64,000 nucleotides of DNA from positions 3,038,001-3,102,000 of the forward strand of contig NZ_OW711693.1 of the NCBI RefSeq assembly GCF_940670685.1, given 5' to 3'. Shown piece after piece: positions 8,190 through 16,879 of this stretch. The notes beneath the pieces were generated by a model that ran no database searches, had not been told where the DNA came from, and was given only the letters and a program-made list of their open reading frames with translations. The stretch comes from Anaeropeptidivorans aminofermentans (GTDB taxonomy: Bacteria > Bacillota > Clostridia > Lachnospirales > UBA5962). A program made the position numbers and the translations under genes. Position 1 is the first letter of the stretch, and every line of letters begins with the position of its first letter.

Positions 8190-8654
8190 CTATCTTGTTT
8201 TTTCTATATATTCAAGTATCTCAGCAGCATTGGAATCAGGCTTGGCCCTTTTGTAGACCTTCTCTATGATTCCGTCCTTATCAATAATATACGTCGTTCT
8301 TTCAACGCCCATATAAGTTTTTCCGTAATTTTTCTTTTCCTGCCATACATCATAGGCCTTTATGGCAGTAAGCTCCTCATCGGATAAAATTATAAAGGGA
8401 AGCTCATATTTTTCGGCAAAATTCATATGGCTCTTTACGCTGTCCTTGCTGATACCGATAACGGCAATGTCCTCGGCCTTAAATCCGTCATAAGCGTTTT
8501 TAAAAGCACAGGCCTGCCTGGTACAGCCGGGGGTATTGTCCTTGGGATAAAAATACAGCACTACTCGTTTTCCTTTAAAGTCGGAAAGACTTACTTTATT
8601 TCCGTTGGCATCCTCCAATGTAAAATCCGGAGCCTTTACTCCTGCTTCCAGCAT
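8190..8654 (-). CDS. bcp: Thioredoxin-dependent peroxiredoxin, Bcp/PrxQ type
   Basis: 154 residues, full length for the Bcp/PrxQ subfamily. The peroxidatic Cys44 lies in the motif TPGCTRQACAF and the resolving Cys49 is five residues later, as in the classic atypical two-Cys type. It reduces hydrogen peroxide and alkyl hydroperoxides with electrons from thioredoxin, protecting an anaerobe against oxygen exposure. The start follows GGAGGG. The gene appears monocistronic, in a gap-flanked position between the amidohydrolase and the efflux operon. Confidence 0.9.
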   Translation of the reverse strand: MLEAGVKAPDFTLEDANGNKVSLSDFKGKRVVLYFYPKDNTPGCTRQACAFKNAYDGFKAEDIAVIGISKDSVKSHMNFAEKYELPFIILSDEELTAIKAYDVWQEKKNYGKTYMGVERTTYIIDKDGIIEKVYKRAKPDSNAAEILEYIEKTR

Positions 8655-8845
8655 AAAAATCCCTCCTGTATATTGATTATTATAAAGGTAAATTGCATTA
8701 AGCTTTATATAAAGTATAGCATAATTCAGAATATATATGAACTAATAATATTTATAAAGTGAAATTTTTTCCCTTAAGGGAAGGATTTATAGATAAATAT
8801 TTTTTAGGCTCGTAAGCTTTAAATTGTTGATTCCATTAAAAAATA

Positions 8846-8873
8846 GTGTGTTGCAATTTATTTTGCAACACAC
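8846..8873 (-). terminator. Terminator of the MacAB-like operon
   Basis: A perfect stem GTGTGTTGCAA/TTGCAACACAC with a 6-base loop is followed by ATTTTTTAA on the minus strand, 5 bases after the last permease stop. Confidence 0.85.
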
Positions 8874-8878
8874 TTTTT

Positions 8879-10114
8879 TTATTCATATCGCAATGCTTCT
8901 ATTGGGTCAAGCTTTGCGGCTTTATTTGCAGGGTATACGCCGAATACGATTCCTATAGCTGCTGAAACGGCTACAACCATTGCAATAATTCCTGGAGAAA
9001 TATAAGGCGTAACTGGAGAGCCTGTTACCATGCCGGCAATAGCCGCAAATGCCATACCGCCAAGATAGCCGAAGGCAATGCCTAATGCGCCTCCTATGGC
9101 TGTAATTATAATGGCTTCTACCAGAAACTGAAACTGAATATTCCAATTGGTTGCACCTATAGATTTTCTTATGCCAATTTCCCTTGTTCTTTCCGTAACG
9201 GAAACAAGCATAATATTCATAACCCCGATGCCCCCTACAAGAAGACTGATGCCTGCAACGATACCCATAAATAAGGTAAATACGCCTATAACCTGATCGG
9301 CTTCCTTAAGGTTATCTGCAACGGAAGATATTCTGTATTTATCCTCGTTGCCATGATTAAGCTCCATGATTCTGATGATATTATCGGAAAGGATTTTTAT
9401 ATCCTCAGGGTTTTCAGCTTTTACCTTTATTTCGCCTATGCTTTCACCCATTCCGAAAATATCCTGTAAATAAGTCATGGGAATTGTTCCTCTCGCAAAG
9501 CCATACATGGAGTAAAGCTGGCTCATAGAGTCACTTTTTGTTATGCCGATTACCGTAGGTGTAAGGGTAATCCCCCATAAACCGATTTCAAAGGTTTCTC
9601 CTATAACGTCTGTCCTTCCGAATACATCTCTTGCCAAATCCGCATCTATTATGATAACGCTGGCTCTGTTTTCAACATCCTTGGCGGATATCAGCCTGCC
9701 TGATTCAAGTTTTATATTATCCATATTCAGGTATTCCATATCTGCCCCGGTAAACATCATGCTTCTGGTGTCTCCGCTTAAGGTAGTGACCGCTTCTCCG
9801 CCTACCCCCATACTCTGAGACGCGCCTGCGGCTTTAACGCCGGGAATTTTTCTTATGGCTTCAATATCATCATAAGTAAGAACATCAACGCTTTCTATTT
9901 TTACTTCGCTTCTGGAATTCAGAGAAAGAGTTAATGTATCAAGACCCATTTCTTCAAACTGGCCTGTTATAGACTCTTTATACCCTTGCCCTACGCTTAC
10001 AATCATAATAACGGAGGCTATACCTACGATTATTCCGAACATTGTAAGCAAGGAGCGCATTTTATTGCTTGTAATGCCGGAAAGAGCCGAATAGATGTTT
10101 TCAACTATATTCAT
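8879..10114 (-). CDS. MacB-like ABC transporter permease, second of two
   Basis: 411 residues with the MacB layout: one N-terminal membrane helix (about 18-42), a long extracytoplasmic MacB core domain, then three helices in the last 130 residues with the FtsX-type motif RTREIGIRKSIGA. It couples ATP hydrolysis by the adjacent ATPase to movement of a substrate through or off the membrane. It is 16 bases from the previous permease and shares its architecture, so the two may form a heterodimer. It is the last gene of the four-gene operon. The substrate cannot be read from sequence. Confidence 0.85.
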   Translation of the reverse strand: MNIVENIYSALSGITSNKMRSLLTMFGIIVGIASVIMIVSVGQGYKESITGQFEEMGLDTLTLSLNSRSEVKIESVDVLTYDDIEAIRKIPGVKAAGASQSMGVGGEAVTTLSGDTRSMMFTGADMEYLNMDNIKLESGRLISAKDVENRASVIIIDADLARDVFGRTDVIGETFEIGLWGITLTPTVIGITKSDSMSQLYSMYGFARGTIPMTYLQDIFGMGESIGEIKVKAENPEDIKILSDNIIRIMELNHGNEDKYRISSVADNLKEADQVIGVFTLFMGIVAGISLLVGGIGVMNIMLVSVTERTREIGIRKSIGATNWNIQFQFLVEAIIITAIGGALGIAFGYLGGMAFAAIAGMVTGSPVTPYISPGIIAMVVAVSAAIGIVFGVYPANKAAKLDPIEALRYE

Positions 10115-10130
10115 AATAACTCCTCCTTCA

Positions 10131-11366
10131 TTACTCGTATCTGAGCGCTTCTATTGGGTCAAGCTTGGCGGCCTTTCCTGCCGGGTATACACCGAAGGCG
10201 ATTCCTACCAAAGTTGAAACCCCGCAGGCCAATGCAATATTTATCAGGGATATTGAGGGGATTATTTCCGCATTCATGCTGTTGCTCATAAATGTTCCGG
10301 CAGCTCTTGCGAGAAGCTGGCCGAGAATAATGCCCATGATACCGCCTATGAGAGACAGTGTTACAGATTCAAGAAGAAACTGGAATTTTATATTTCCTTC
10401 GGTAGCACCTAAGGATTTTCTTATACCGATTTCTCTTGTTCTTTCCTTTACGGATACAAGCATAATGTTCATAACGCCTACGCCCCCTACAAAAAGGGAA
10501 ATCGCCGCAACAAATGCTATAAATGCCGTTATTCCGTTTAAGATAATATTGATTTGGTCAAAGCCGGATTCAAGGCTTTCTGCGTAATAATTATCCGTAG
10601 AATTATGGCGCACATCTAAAATAACCGTTATAAGCTTCGACATATCCTGAGTGCTTCTATCCTTATCTATGGATACGGCAAAGAAATCCACCGAGTCGCC
10701 ATTGTCGTAATACTGGTCAAGAGATGTATAAGGAACTGTAACCAAAGCGCTTTTAAGAGGGGTGGTGCCCATTTCATCCATGGCGCTTGGGGTGGTATCC
10801 CCTTTTAAAATACCGATTATAGTATATTCTTCTTTTGCGCCCCATACGTCTAATTCTATGGTTTCTCCTACACAGTCTATATAGCCGAAGATCTGAACGG
10901 CCACATAAGGCTGTAAAACGGCAACCTTGCTTCCGTTTGCCACGTCATTTTGGCTTATGAAACGGCCCCTTTGAATTTCAGCGCTTTCAAGAATACCGTA
11001 ATTTTCATCTGCGCCCAGAATGGAACCGCTTTTTGTCTTATCAGGCCTGAGAAGATCTACTGTTGCATATACTCCCTGCCTTATTAATGTAACCCTTGAT
11101 ATGCCGTTAATTTTTTCAATGGCGGCAGCATCGTCTGGGTCAAGCATATCATCATAAGATGATGTGGATTTGGGATAAACCTGTATAATTCTTTTATCCA
11201 TATTATTAAGTGAATTAAATACCATATCCTTTACGCCCTGGCCTACAGAGGTTATCATAATAACGGAGCCGATACCTATAATGATGCCAAGCATCGTAAG
11301 CACCGAACGCATTTTATTGCCGTAGATGCTTTTAAGTGCCGAGGATATGCTTTCAAAAATATTCAT
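10131..11366 (-). CDS. MacB-like ABC transporter permease, first of two
   Basis: 411 residues, the same architecture as its downstream partner: an N-terminal helix, a MacB periplasmic core-like domain and three C-terminal helices with RTREIGIRKSLGA. The start overlaps the ATPase stop by one base (TAATG), indicating translational coupling. The two permeases end with the same motif, AAKLDPIEALRYE, and have probably arisen by tandem duplication. Gram-positive relatives export peptides or antimicrobials or respond to envelope stress; which applies here is unknown. Confidence 0.87.
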   Translation of the reverse strand: MNIFESISSALKSIYGNKMRSVLTMLGIIIGIGSVIMITSVGQGVKDMVFNSLNNMDKRIIQVYPKSTSSYDDMLDPDDAAAIEKINGISRVTLIRQGVYATVDLLRPDKTKSGSILGADENYGILESAEIQRGRFISQNDVANGSKVAVLQPYVAVQIFGYIDCVGETIELDVWGAKEEYTIIGILKGDTTPSAMDEMGTTPLKSALVTVPYTSLDQYYDNGDSVDFFAVSIDKDRSTQDMSKLITVILDVRHNSTDNYYAESLESGFDQINIILNGITAFIAFVAAISLFVGGVGVMNIMLVSVKERTREIGIRKSLGATEGNIKFQFLLESVTLSLIGGIMGIILGQLLARAAGTFMSNSMNAEIIPSISLINIALACGVSTLVGIAFGVYPAGKAAKLDPIEALRYE

Positions 11367-12073
11367 TAATTATCCCTCCCCGCTTGGGTGGGGTTCTCTA
11401 CCTTTTCATCGCTTATTAAATATCCGTCTTTAAAGGTTATGATCCTGTTGGAAAAATTGGCGATTTCCCTCTCATGGGTAACCATAACAATGGTTGCCCC
11501 GTCTCTATTAAGCTGCTGGAATATATCCATAATTTCCACGCTGGATTTTGAATCTAAGTTTCCCGTAGGCTCGTCGGCAAGAAGGATTGCAGGTCTATTG
11601 ACAAGAGCCCTTGCAATGGCAACCCTCTGTCTTTGCCCGCCGGAAAGCTCGTTGGGTTTATGCTTTGCCCTGTCACTAAGGCCTACCTTTTCAAGAGCGG
11701 ACATTGCCGCTTCTCTTCTTTCACTCTTTTTAACCCCGGCATAAATCATGGGAAGTTCTACATTTTGCAGAGAACTGAGCTTTGGCAGAAGATTAAAAGA
11801 CTGAAATACGAAGCCTATTTTTTTATTTCTGATGGTGGCAAGATGGTTTGTTTTTAATCCCGCCACATTTTCCCCGTCCAGTATATACTCTCCGGCAGTT
11901 ACGGAATCAAGGCAGCCTAAAATATTCATAAGGGTTGATTTTCCTGAACCGGAGGCCCCCATGATAGATACAAACTCCTTTTTATCTACGCTGAAATTAA
12001 TGCCCTTAAGGGCTTCAACTTCTATTTTTCCGTTCCTATATACCTTGTGAAGCGCCTTAACATCTATTATCAC
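11366..12073 (-). CDS. MacB/LolD-like ABC transporter ATPase
   Basis: 235 residues. It contains Walker A GASGSGKST, the ABC signature LSGGQRQR, Walker B ILLADEPTGNLDS and the H-loop VTHE. This is the ATPase that powers the two MacB-like permeases. The GTG start overlaps the adaptor stop by four bases (GTGA), and its own stop overlaps the next start. The C-terminal 15 residues are polar and variable. The call is secure. Confidence 0.92.
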   Translation of the reverse strand: MIIDVKALHKVYRNGKIEVEALKGINFSVDKKEFVSIMGASGSGKSTLMNILGCLDSVTAGEYILDGENVAGLKTNHLATIRNKKIGFVFQSFNLLPKLSSLQNVELPMIYAGVKKSERREAAMSALEKVGLSDRAKHKPNELSGGQRQRVAIARALVNRPAILLADEPTGNLDSKSSVEIMDIFQQLNRDGATIVMVTHEREIANFSNRIITFKDGYLISDEKVENPTQAGRDN

Positions 12074-13539
12074 TTGCCCTCACCTTCAGCTTCCGGCTGA
12101 TCCCCTTCTGCCTCGGCATTTGCGGAAATCGGTGTTATTTTCATTCCGTCATGCATGTCGAAGGTAGGCTGGGCAACGATTGTTTCCCCTTCTGAAACGC
12201 CTTCGGCCTCCACCGTCATATCCGAATAAACGCCAAGAGTCACGATCCTTTTTTCAAGGGTATTATCTTCTTTTACTACATAAACAAAATTATCTCCGTT
12301 GCTTTCTTTTAATGTTGATAAAATAGGAAGAGCAACTACGTTTTCTTTAACCTGAGTTGTAATGATAGCTTCAAGAGAAAATCCAGGCTTTAAAAGCTTT
12401 GAAGCTTCCGATGGGTCTACGGTTATTTCAACAGGGATTACTGTTTCCATTCCCCCTGAGGAGCTTTGCTTCTGCTCTGCAATATAGCCTATTTTCGTAA
12501 TTTTACCGGAGGCCCTTTCATCACCTAAAACAGAGCCTTTGATTTCAGCGACCTGGCCTGTTGCGATTTTTGCCGCATTTCTTTCGTTTACATTGACCTT
12601 AACAACGAAATCCTCAATATTGGATATTTCCATAAGGGCCTTATCCGTAGGGGTTATTGCACCTTTAGAAATATTAAGCTCTGTTACGGTTCCGTCAATA
12701 GGGCTTATAATTTCATACTGAAAATCGGCAAGGTCTTTTCTAAGCTCATCCACTCTTAATCTCATCTGCTCTACGGAAATCTGCCTTTGAGCAACAGTGT
12801 TTTTAGACTGCTGGGTTGAATTTTTGTTCACAAGCTGGTTATATAAATTATTCTGGTATGTAAGGTTATCCCTTAAGCTTTCCATGGTCTGAACATTTTG
12901 AGCATAGTCATTTTTCTTGGATACAAGAAGGTTTTCAGCAGTTTTCAGGGCATCTTCGGCTGTCGTAAGCTCATCTTTGCTTGCTGCCCCTGCTTCATAA
13001 AGGAGCTTTGTATTTTCCACCGTCTTTTTAGCGTCTTCTACGGCCTTCTCCTGATCCTTTAAATCTCTTTCAAGTCTGTCTATTGCATATTCCTGATCCT
13101 TTATTTTATCCTCTGCGGATTTTATAGACATTCTTGCGTTTTCAAGGTCGGTTTCAGATGCCGGAATGGTTTCCTGATTCAGTGAAATTTCTGCGCTTTT
13201 AAGGTTAAGCTCGGCTTCTCTTAACTGGTTTTCGATTTTTTCTCTGCTTTTTTCTTTATATCTCAGAAGAACATCGCCTTTTTTAACCATATCATTTTTT
13301 TCCACCAGCACCTCCTCAACCTCAGCATTTGTGTTGGCAAAAATAAGCTCGCTGTTTAAAAGAGACACCTCTCCTTTAGCAGATACGGTAGTTGTAATCG
13401 TATCTCTTGAAACAGTTTCGACCTGAACCGGAAAGCCTATATTTGAAACCTTGGATTTCAGATATTGGCTGCCCATATAAACGGCCGCTATAGCGGCAAC
13501 CGAAACCAAGCCGATTATTAGGATTTTTTTCTTTTTCAT
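12070..13539 (-). CDS. MacA/HlyD-like efflux adaptor (membrane fusion protein)
   Basis: 489 residues. An N-terminal membrane anchor (about 5-24) is followed by a split biotinyl-lipoyl-like domain, a long coiled coil (about 110-275, rich in Glu, Lys, Gln and Asn), a beta-barrel domain and a C-terminal acidic tail rich in Glu and Ala. It is the first gene of the operon and couples translationally to the ATPase. In Gram-positive bacteria such adaptors form an extracellular collar above MacB-type permeases. The start follows AGGAGGAG. Confidence 0.85.
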   Translation of the reverse strand: MKKKKILIIGLVSVAAIAAVYMGSQYLKSKVSNIGFPVQVETVSRDTITTTVSAKGEVSLLNSELIFANTNAEVEEVLVEKNDMVKKGDVLLRYKEKSREKIENQLREAELNLKSAEISLNQETIPASETDLENARMSIKSAEDKIKDQEYAIDRLERDLKDQEKAVEDAKKTVENTKLLYEAGAASKDELTTAEDALKTAENLLVSKKNDYAQNVQTMESLRDNLTYQNNLYNQLVNKNSTQQSKNTVAQRQISVEQMRLRVDELRKDLADFQYEIISPIDGTVTELNISKGAITPTDKALMEISNIEDFVVKVNVNERNAAKIATGQVAEIKGSVLGDERASGKITKIGYIAEQKQSSSGGMETVIPVEITVDPSEASKLLKPGFSLEAIITTQVKENVVALPILSTLKESNGDNFVYVVKEDNTLEKRIVTLGVYSDMTVEAEGVSEGETIVAQPTFDMHDGMKITPISANAEAEGDQPEAEGEGK

Positions 13540-13980
13540 ATTGCTCCTCCTGAAATTATATTAATTGTAAATTAACCGTAAAATACATTTAAGCCGTGTT
13601 TTTCTGATTTGACAGTGCATTATCCATATGCGCTGTGGAAACAAGAAGAAAGAGGCTCATTTACCTTTATTAATTTACGCAAGTTGAAAAATTTTGAAAC
13701 AAGGCCGAACCTATAAAGTATACGACAATCGATTAAAAATGTCTTTAAAAAGTTTCCAAATGCTTTAATTTAATAAATTGTTAAGTTTTTGGGCAAACAT
13801 TGCTTTTGCAGATAATATAGTAAATTTACTATATTATCTGCAAAAGCAGAAGATTTAATAATACAGATAATGACAAATGCTTTCCTTCTCTTGATATCAA
13901 TAAATGCCGGATATGGCTTTCACATAAAATTGGCAAAAAAACATCAAAAACAAGAAAACTATAGTAGGAAATATCAACAA
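13540..13980. other. AT-rich intergenic region upstream of the efflux operon
   Basis: About 440 bases without a credible gene. The only clear structure is the perfect palindrome at 13801-13848. No convincing -35/-10 pair was found for the efflux operon. Confidence 0.6.
13801..13848. repeat. Perfect 48-bp palindrome
   Basis: TGCTTTTGCAGATAATATAG followed by TAAA is mirrored exactly by its reverse complement with no loop. The centre ATAGTAAATTTACTAT matches the outer ends of the family A repeats. It may be a family A element reduced to its two tips, or a protein-binding site. Confidence 0.9.
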
Positions 13981-14016
13981 AACCCCCGGTATAGTTTTTC
14001 TATACCGGGGGTTTTT
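13981..14016. terminator. Terminator of the larA-like gene
   Basis: AACCCCCGGTATAG pairs with CTATACCGGGGGTT around a 5-base loop, with T runs on both strands. It lies 21 bases past the larA-like stop and ends the catabolic island. Confidence 0.85.
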
Positions 14017-14036
14017 CATTAATTTAATACATGGTC

Positions 14037-15287
14037 TTATGACTTCATAACTGGAAGTACTTCGGAGCCGTCACGTACCAAGGCTATTTTTACAGGCCCT
14101 TGAGTATCTTTTAAAATATATTCAATTTCTTTTCCTATATCTGTTATCTTCTTGATTCCGGCCCGTTTAAGCTCATCTTCTGTAAGGCCTTCCGTATACA
14201 TCATCGTATCAAAATGCTTCATCTGCTTTCCTATCATGAAGCCTACGGAAACCGCCAGCGGGTCCTCTTCGGCACTTTCATCAGGGGATTTAAGCCCTCT
14301 CATACCCATAAAATCAAGATATTCAGGGTGAGGTCCTACACCTTCTTCACAGGGCCCCGACATGATTACGGTTCCGCCTTCTTTTACCATTTTTACGGAA
14401 GCGTTCAAGGCTTTTGTTCCCTGCCAGAAGTCAAAAGAATAGGGTTCCATATCGGCAATTACAATATCAAATTTTTCTTTTATGGGAACGCCGTATATCT
14501 TTTCTGCTTTTTTTACCCCTTCTCTGTGAGCCTTTACATAATCCCCTGCAACGCAGTCTATAAGCTTACATTCTCTTGAAAGTACCGTATTAATGATAAA
14601 GGTAAGGCCCATCTCTTTTGCCCAGCTTTCCACCTCATGGCGCACAGGGTTTTCAACGGTTCCAAAAAGAGCTTCTTCGTGAAGAGCGGCCTGCATATGG
14701 AATTCTGCAACGGAAGATTCGTCGGCAATACCGGGAAATACAATTTTTGCTCCCCCTGACCAGCCGAGAGTATTATGAGGAACAATATTTCCTATGCCGA
14801 TTCTGATATCTGCTTCCATAGCTGATTTTTGAACGAGAACAGGGTTTCCTTTTGTAGAGGTTCCGATTCTGATGCTTGCATCGTCTGAAGAAAACTGGGA
14901 TTGTACGACTTTAATGCTTAAAGCATAATCTCCAAGCTTGGCAGAAAGCTCTTCGTCAGTCATCTTTCTATGGCTTCCCAATGCGATAAGGATAAAAATA
15001 TCTTCTTCAGATATCCCTGCTTTTAAAAGCCTTGGCATAAGCGCATCAAGAATAAGCCCCACAGGTGTAGGCCTTGTTATATCGTCGCTTATGATACATA
15101 TTTTATGGCCCTTTTTTACAATATCCTCGATTTTAAAAGACCCGATGGGGTTTTCCAGCGCAGTGTTTATAATAATTTCAGGCGCTTCAGAGGGTTCATG
15201 ATGAGAAAGGGCCACTTCCACTATCTCTGCATTTTCCGGCAAATCAAAATACAGCTTTTCCTTGCCGTAGGCAATCCATGATTTCAT
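14037..15287 (-). CDS. LarA-type nickel-pincer racemase/epimerase family protein
   Basis: About 416 residues from the ATG at 15287, which follows GGGTGGG; a longer frame to 15338 has no ribosome site. Features of lactate racemase LarA are present: SDDITRPTP near 67-75, His106 in GSHRK, and His171 with Lys181 in the segment VPHNTLGWSGGAK. These correspond to His108, His174 and the cofactor-binding Lys184 of LarA. It should interconvert stereoisomers of a 2-hydroxy acid. No larB, larC or larE, needed for the cofactor, is in the window. It is the last gene of the catabolic island, so its substrate may be an intermediate of that pathway rather than lactate. Confidence 0.82.
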   Translation of the reverse strand: MKSWIAYGKEKLYFDLPENAEIVEVALSHHEPSEAPEIIINTALENPIGSFKIEDIVKKGHKICIISDDITRPTPVGLILDALMPRLLKAGISEEDIFILIALGSHRKMTDEELSAKLGDYALSIKVVQSQFSSDDASIRIGTSTKGNPVLVQKSAMEADIRIGIGNIVPHNTLGWSGGAKIVFPGIADESSVAEFHMQAALHEEALFGTVENPVRHEVESWAKEMGLTFIINTVLSRECKLIDCVAGDYVKAHREGVKKAEKIYGVPIKEKFDIVIADMEPYSFDFWQGTKALNASVKMVKEGGTVIMSGPCEEGVGPHPEYLDFMGMRGLKSPDESAEEDPLAVSVGFMIGKQMKHFDTMMYTEGLTEDELKRAGIKKITDIGKEIEYILKDTQGPVKIALVRDGSEVLPVMKS

Positions 15288-15358
15288 ATTTACCCACCCT
15301 TTCTTATGATTAAAAAAACAATTTTCGTCTGAATACAAAATAAGCTTAAGAAATGTTT

Positions 15359-16186
15359 TTAAGAAAGGCTCTCAATCATGGGCTTTAAAAACGCCGCACT
15401 TTTTTTAAGGGCAATATCCTGATCAGGTCGCTGGAAAACCTCTACGCTTACCCAGCTGTCATATCCAACTTCCTTCAGTTTTTTGATAAAGGCTTCAAAA
15501 TCAAGTTTGCAGTTTCCCGGATAAAGCCTGTTGCTGTCGGCAAGGTGAACATAAACAAAATAATCTTTCGCATCTTCTATGCTTTTAAGGGAATCCTTAT
15601 CATCTATAAACATATGGTTGCTGTCAAGCATGAGTTTAAAGGAAGAAAGGCCTATTTCATCTACTATGGCCATGCCTTCCTGAGTAGTGTTTATAAAAGA
15701 AGCGGCAATAGAATTCACCGGCTCAAGGGCTATAACAATCCCTTTTTCCCCGGCATATTGGCCTACTGCTTTCATGCCTTCTATTGAAAGGGCTCTTTCT
15801 TTTTCATGGTCGCCCCCAAGGGAAAAGCCGCCTCTTACCCGGCCTATATTAACGATTCCGCAATCTAATTTTACCGCAAGGTCAACGGCGTCTTTCACTC
15901 TTTTTACGGCCTCTTTACGCTTTTCCTCTTCTGGATGGTTAAAAGTAAGGCCCGACTGGCCGAACACCTCTCCTGTACAAATCATGGCAACAGGCAAATT
16001 ATATTTATCTGAAAGCTCTTTTATCCGTGAAGAATCTACCATGGAGGGATTATCCACCATAAGCTCCACACCCTCATAGCCGTTTTCCAAAAGGGCCTTA
16101 TAGGAATCTTCCAAATCCGCCTGATAAGCTGTTACACCCGGTGCTTTTTTTACTTCAGGAGTAGAAATCTGATAGCATAAACGCAC
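15359..16186 (-). CDS. Sugar phosphate isomerase/epimerase family TIM barrel
   Basis: 275 residues of the xylose isomerase-like/AP endonuclease 2 superfamily. Metal-site residues are visible in IALEPVN (Glu), LMLDSNHM (Asp, His), VHLADSNR (His, Asp) and SVEVFQ (Glu), the usual pattern of hydroxypyruvate isomerases, tagatose 3-epimerases and inosose dehydratases. It probably isomerises or epimerises a small keto-sugar or keto-acid. It lies 72 bases before the larA-like gene and is probably co-transcribed with it. The substrate is unknown. Confidence 0.78.
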   Translation of the reverse strand: MRLCYQISTPEVKKAPGVTAYQADLEDSYKALLENGYEGVELMVDNPSMVDSSRIKELSDKYNLPVAMICTGEVFGQSGLTFNHPEEEKRKEAVKRVKDAVDLAVKLDCGIVNIGRVRGGFSLGGDHEKERALSIEGMKAVGQYAGEKGIVIALEPVNSIAASFINTTQEGMAIVDEIGLSSFKLMLDSNHMFIDDKDSLKSIEDAKDYFVYVHLADSNRLYPGNCKLDFEAFIKKLKEVGYDSWVSVEVFQRPDQDIALKKSAAFLKPMIESLS

Positions 16187-16208
16187 AAAATCAGTCCTTT
16201 CGTTATGT

Positions 16209-16309
16209 ATACTTATTAAACTTAAAAAGTCTTTTCGTTTTTAAGCTTAATAGGTTTTCCTTTAATTTATAGTAAATAAACTTGGTCTTTTTTCAGGTTT
16301 ATTTACATA
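16209..16309. repeat. Double-hairpin repeat, family B copy 3
   Basis: Inverted repeats ACTTATTAAACTTAAAAA/TTTTTAAGCTTAATAGGT and ATAGTAAATAAACTT/AGGTTTATTTACATA. It sits about 20 bases upstream of the epimerase start, as the other family B copies sit upstream of minus-strand genes. Confidence 0.7.
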
Positions 16310-16478
16310 GTGAAATAAATTAATCACAGTAACAAAAACCGTATATTTTATACTTAGTTCATCTAAAAACACTTACAGCAAAGCTAGGTAAACATTCCCT
16401 TGTAGTCAACAAAGATCTTTTTATCTTTGTTGGATATAAATAGGTTTTTCTTGCTGTCTCAATCCTTTTTTACTTTAA
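16310..16478. repeat. Intergenic repeat, family C copy 1
   Basis: Begins near AGTAACAAAAACCGTATATT, contains the inner hairpin CAACAAAGATC/TATCTTTGTTG and ends with TAGGTTTTTCTTGCTG. It shares outer ends and the inner hairpin with copies at 24015, 37970 and 62811. Confidence 0.6.
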
Positions 16479-16625
16479 TAATCAAATTCAGTGCTTGCCA
16501 TTTTGGTATAAGTAACAAGGATGAAAAGATGCAAATTAACTATATAGTTAATTTACTGAAAACATATGAAATACATTATTGAGCTTTAAACTGCCTTTTA
16601 TTTTAAAGTTCAGTAAGTATAAGGA

Positions 16626-16800
16626 GGCGCTCACTTGAAAACCATTTACAAGCTTTGCTTGTATCATTTCCAGGCTCGCTTATCATAAATAATAAAATTA
16701 AAAACGTTACGGATTTTTAAAAACTTTTCAGTAATTCTATAGTAATTTTCTCATAAAGAAGAAACAAAAACCCATATACTATAGTACTCAAAAGGCAAAA
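16626..16800. repeat. Family D repeat followed by a truncated family A repeat
   Basis: 16626-16690 reads GGCGCTCACTTGAAAACC and then a CAAGCTTTGCTTG hairpin, matching 51260-51335 and, inverted, 45925-45990. 16735-16790 has CTATAGTAATTTTCTCATAA followed by AGAAGAAACAAAAACC, the end of a family A element. These fill most of the 690-base gap between the binding-protein gene and the epimerase. Confidence 0.55.
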
Positions 16801-16879
16801 ATCCTTTCAAATTTTACATATCTGAATTTATGGCAACAGACTTCCCCCATATTTTAAGGAGAAGCCTGTAATCATCTTT

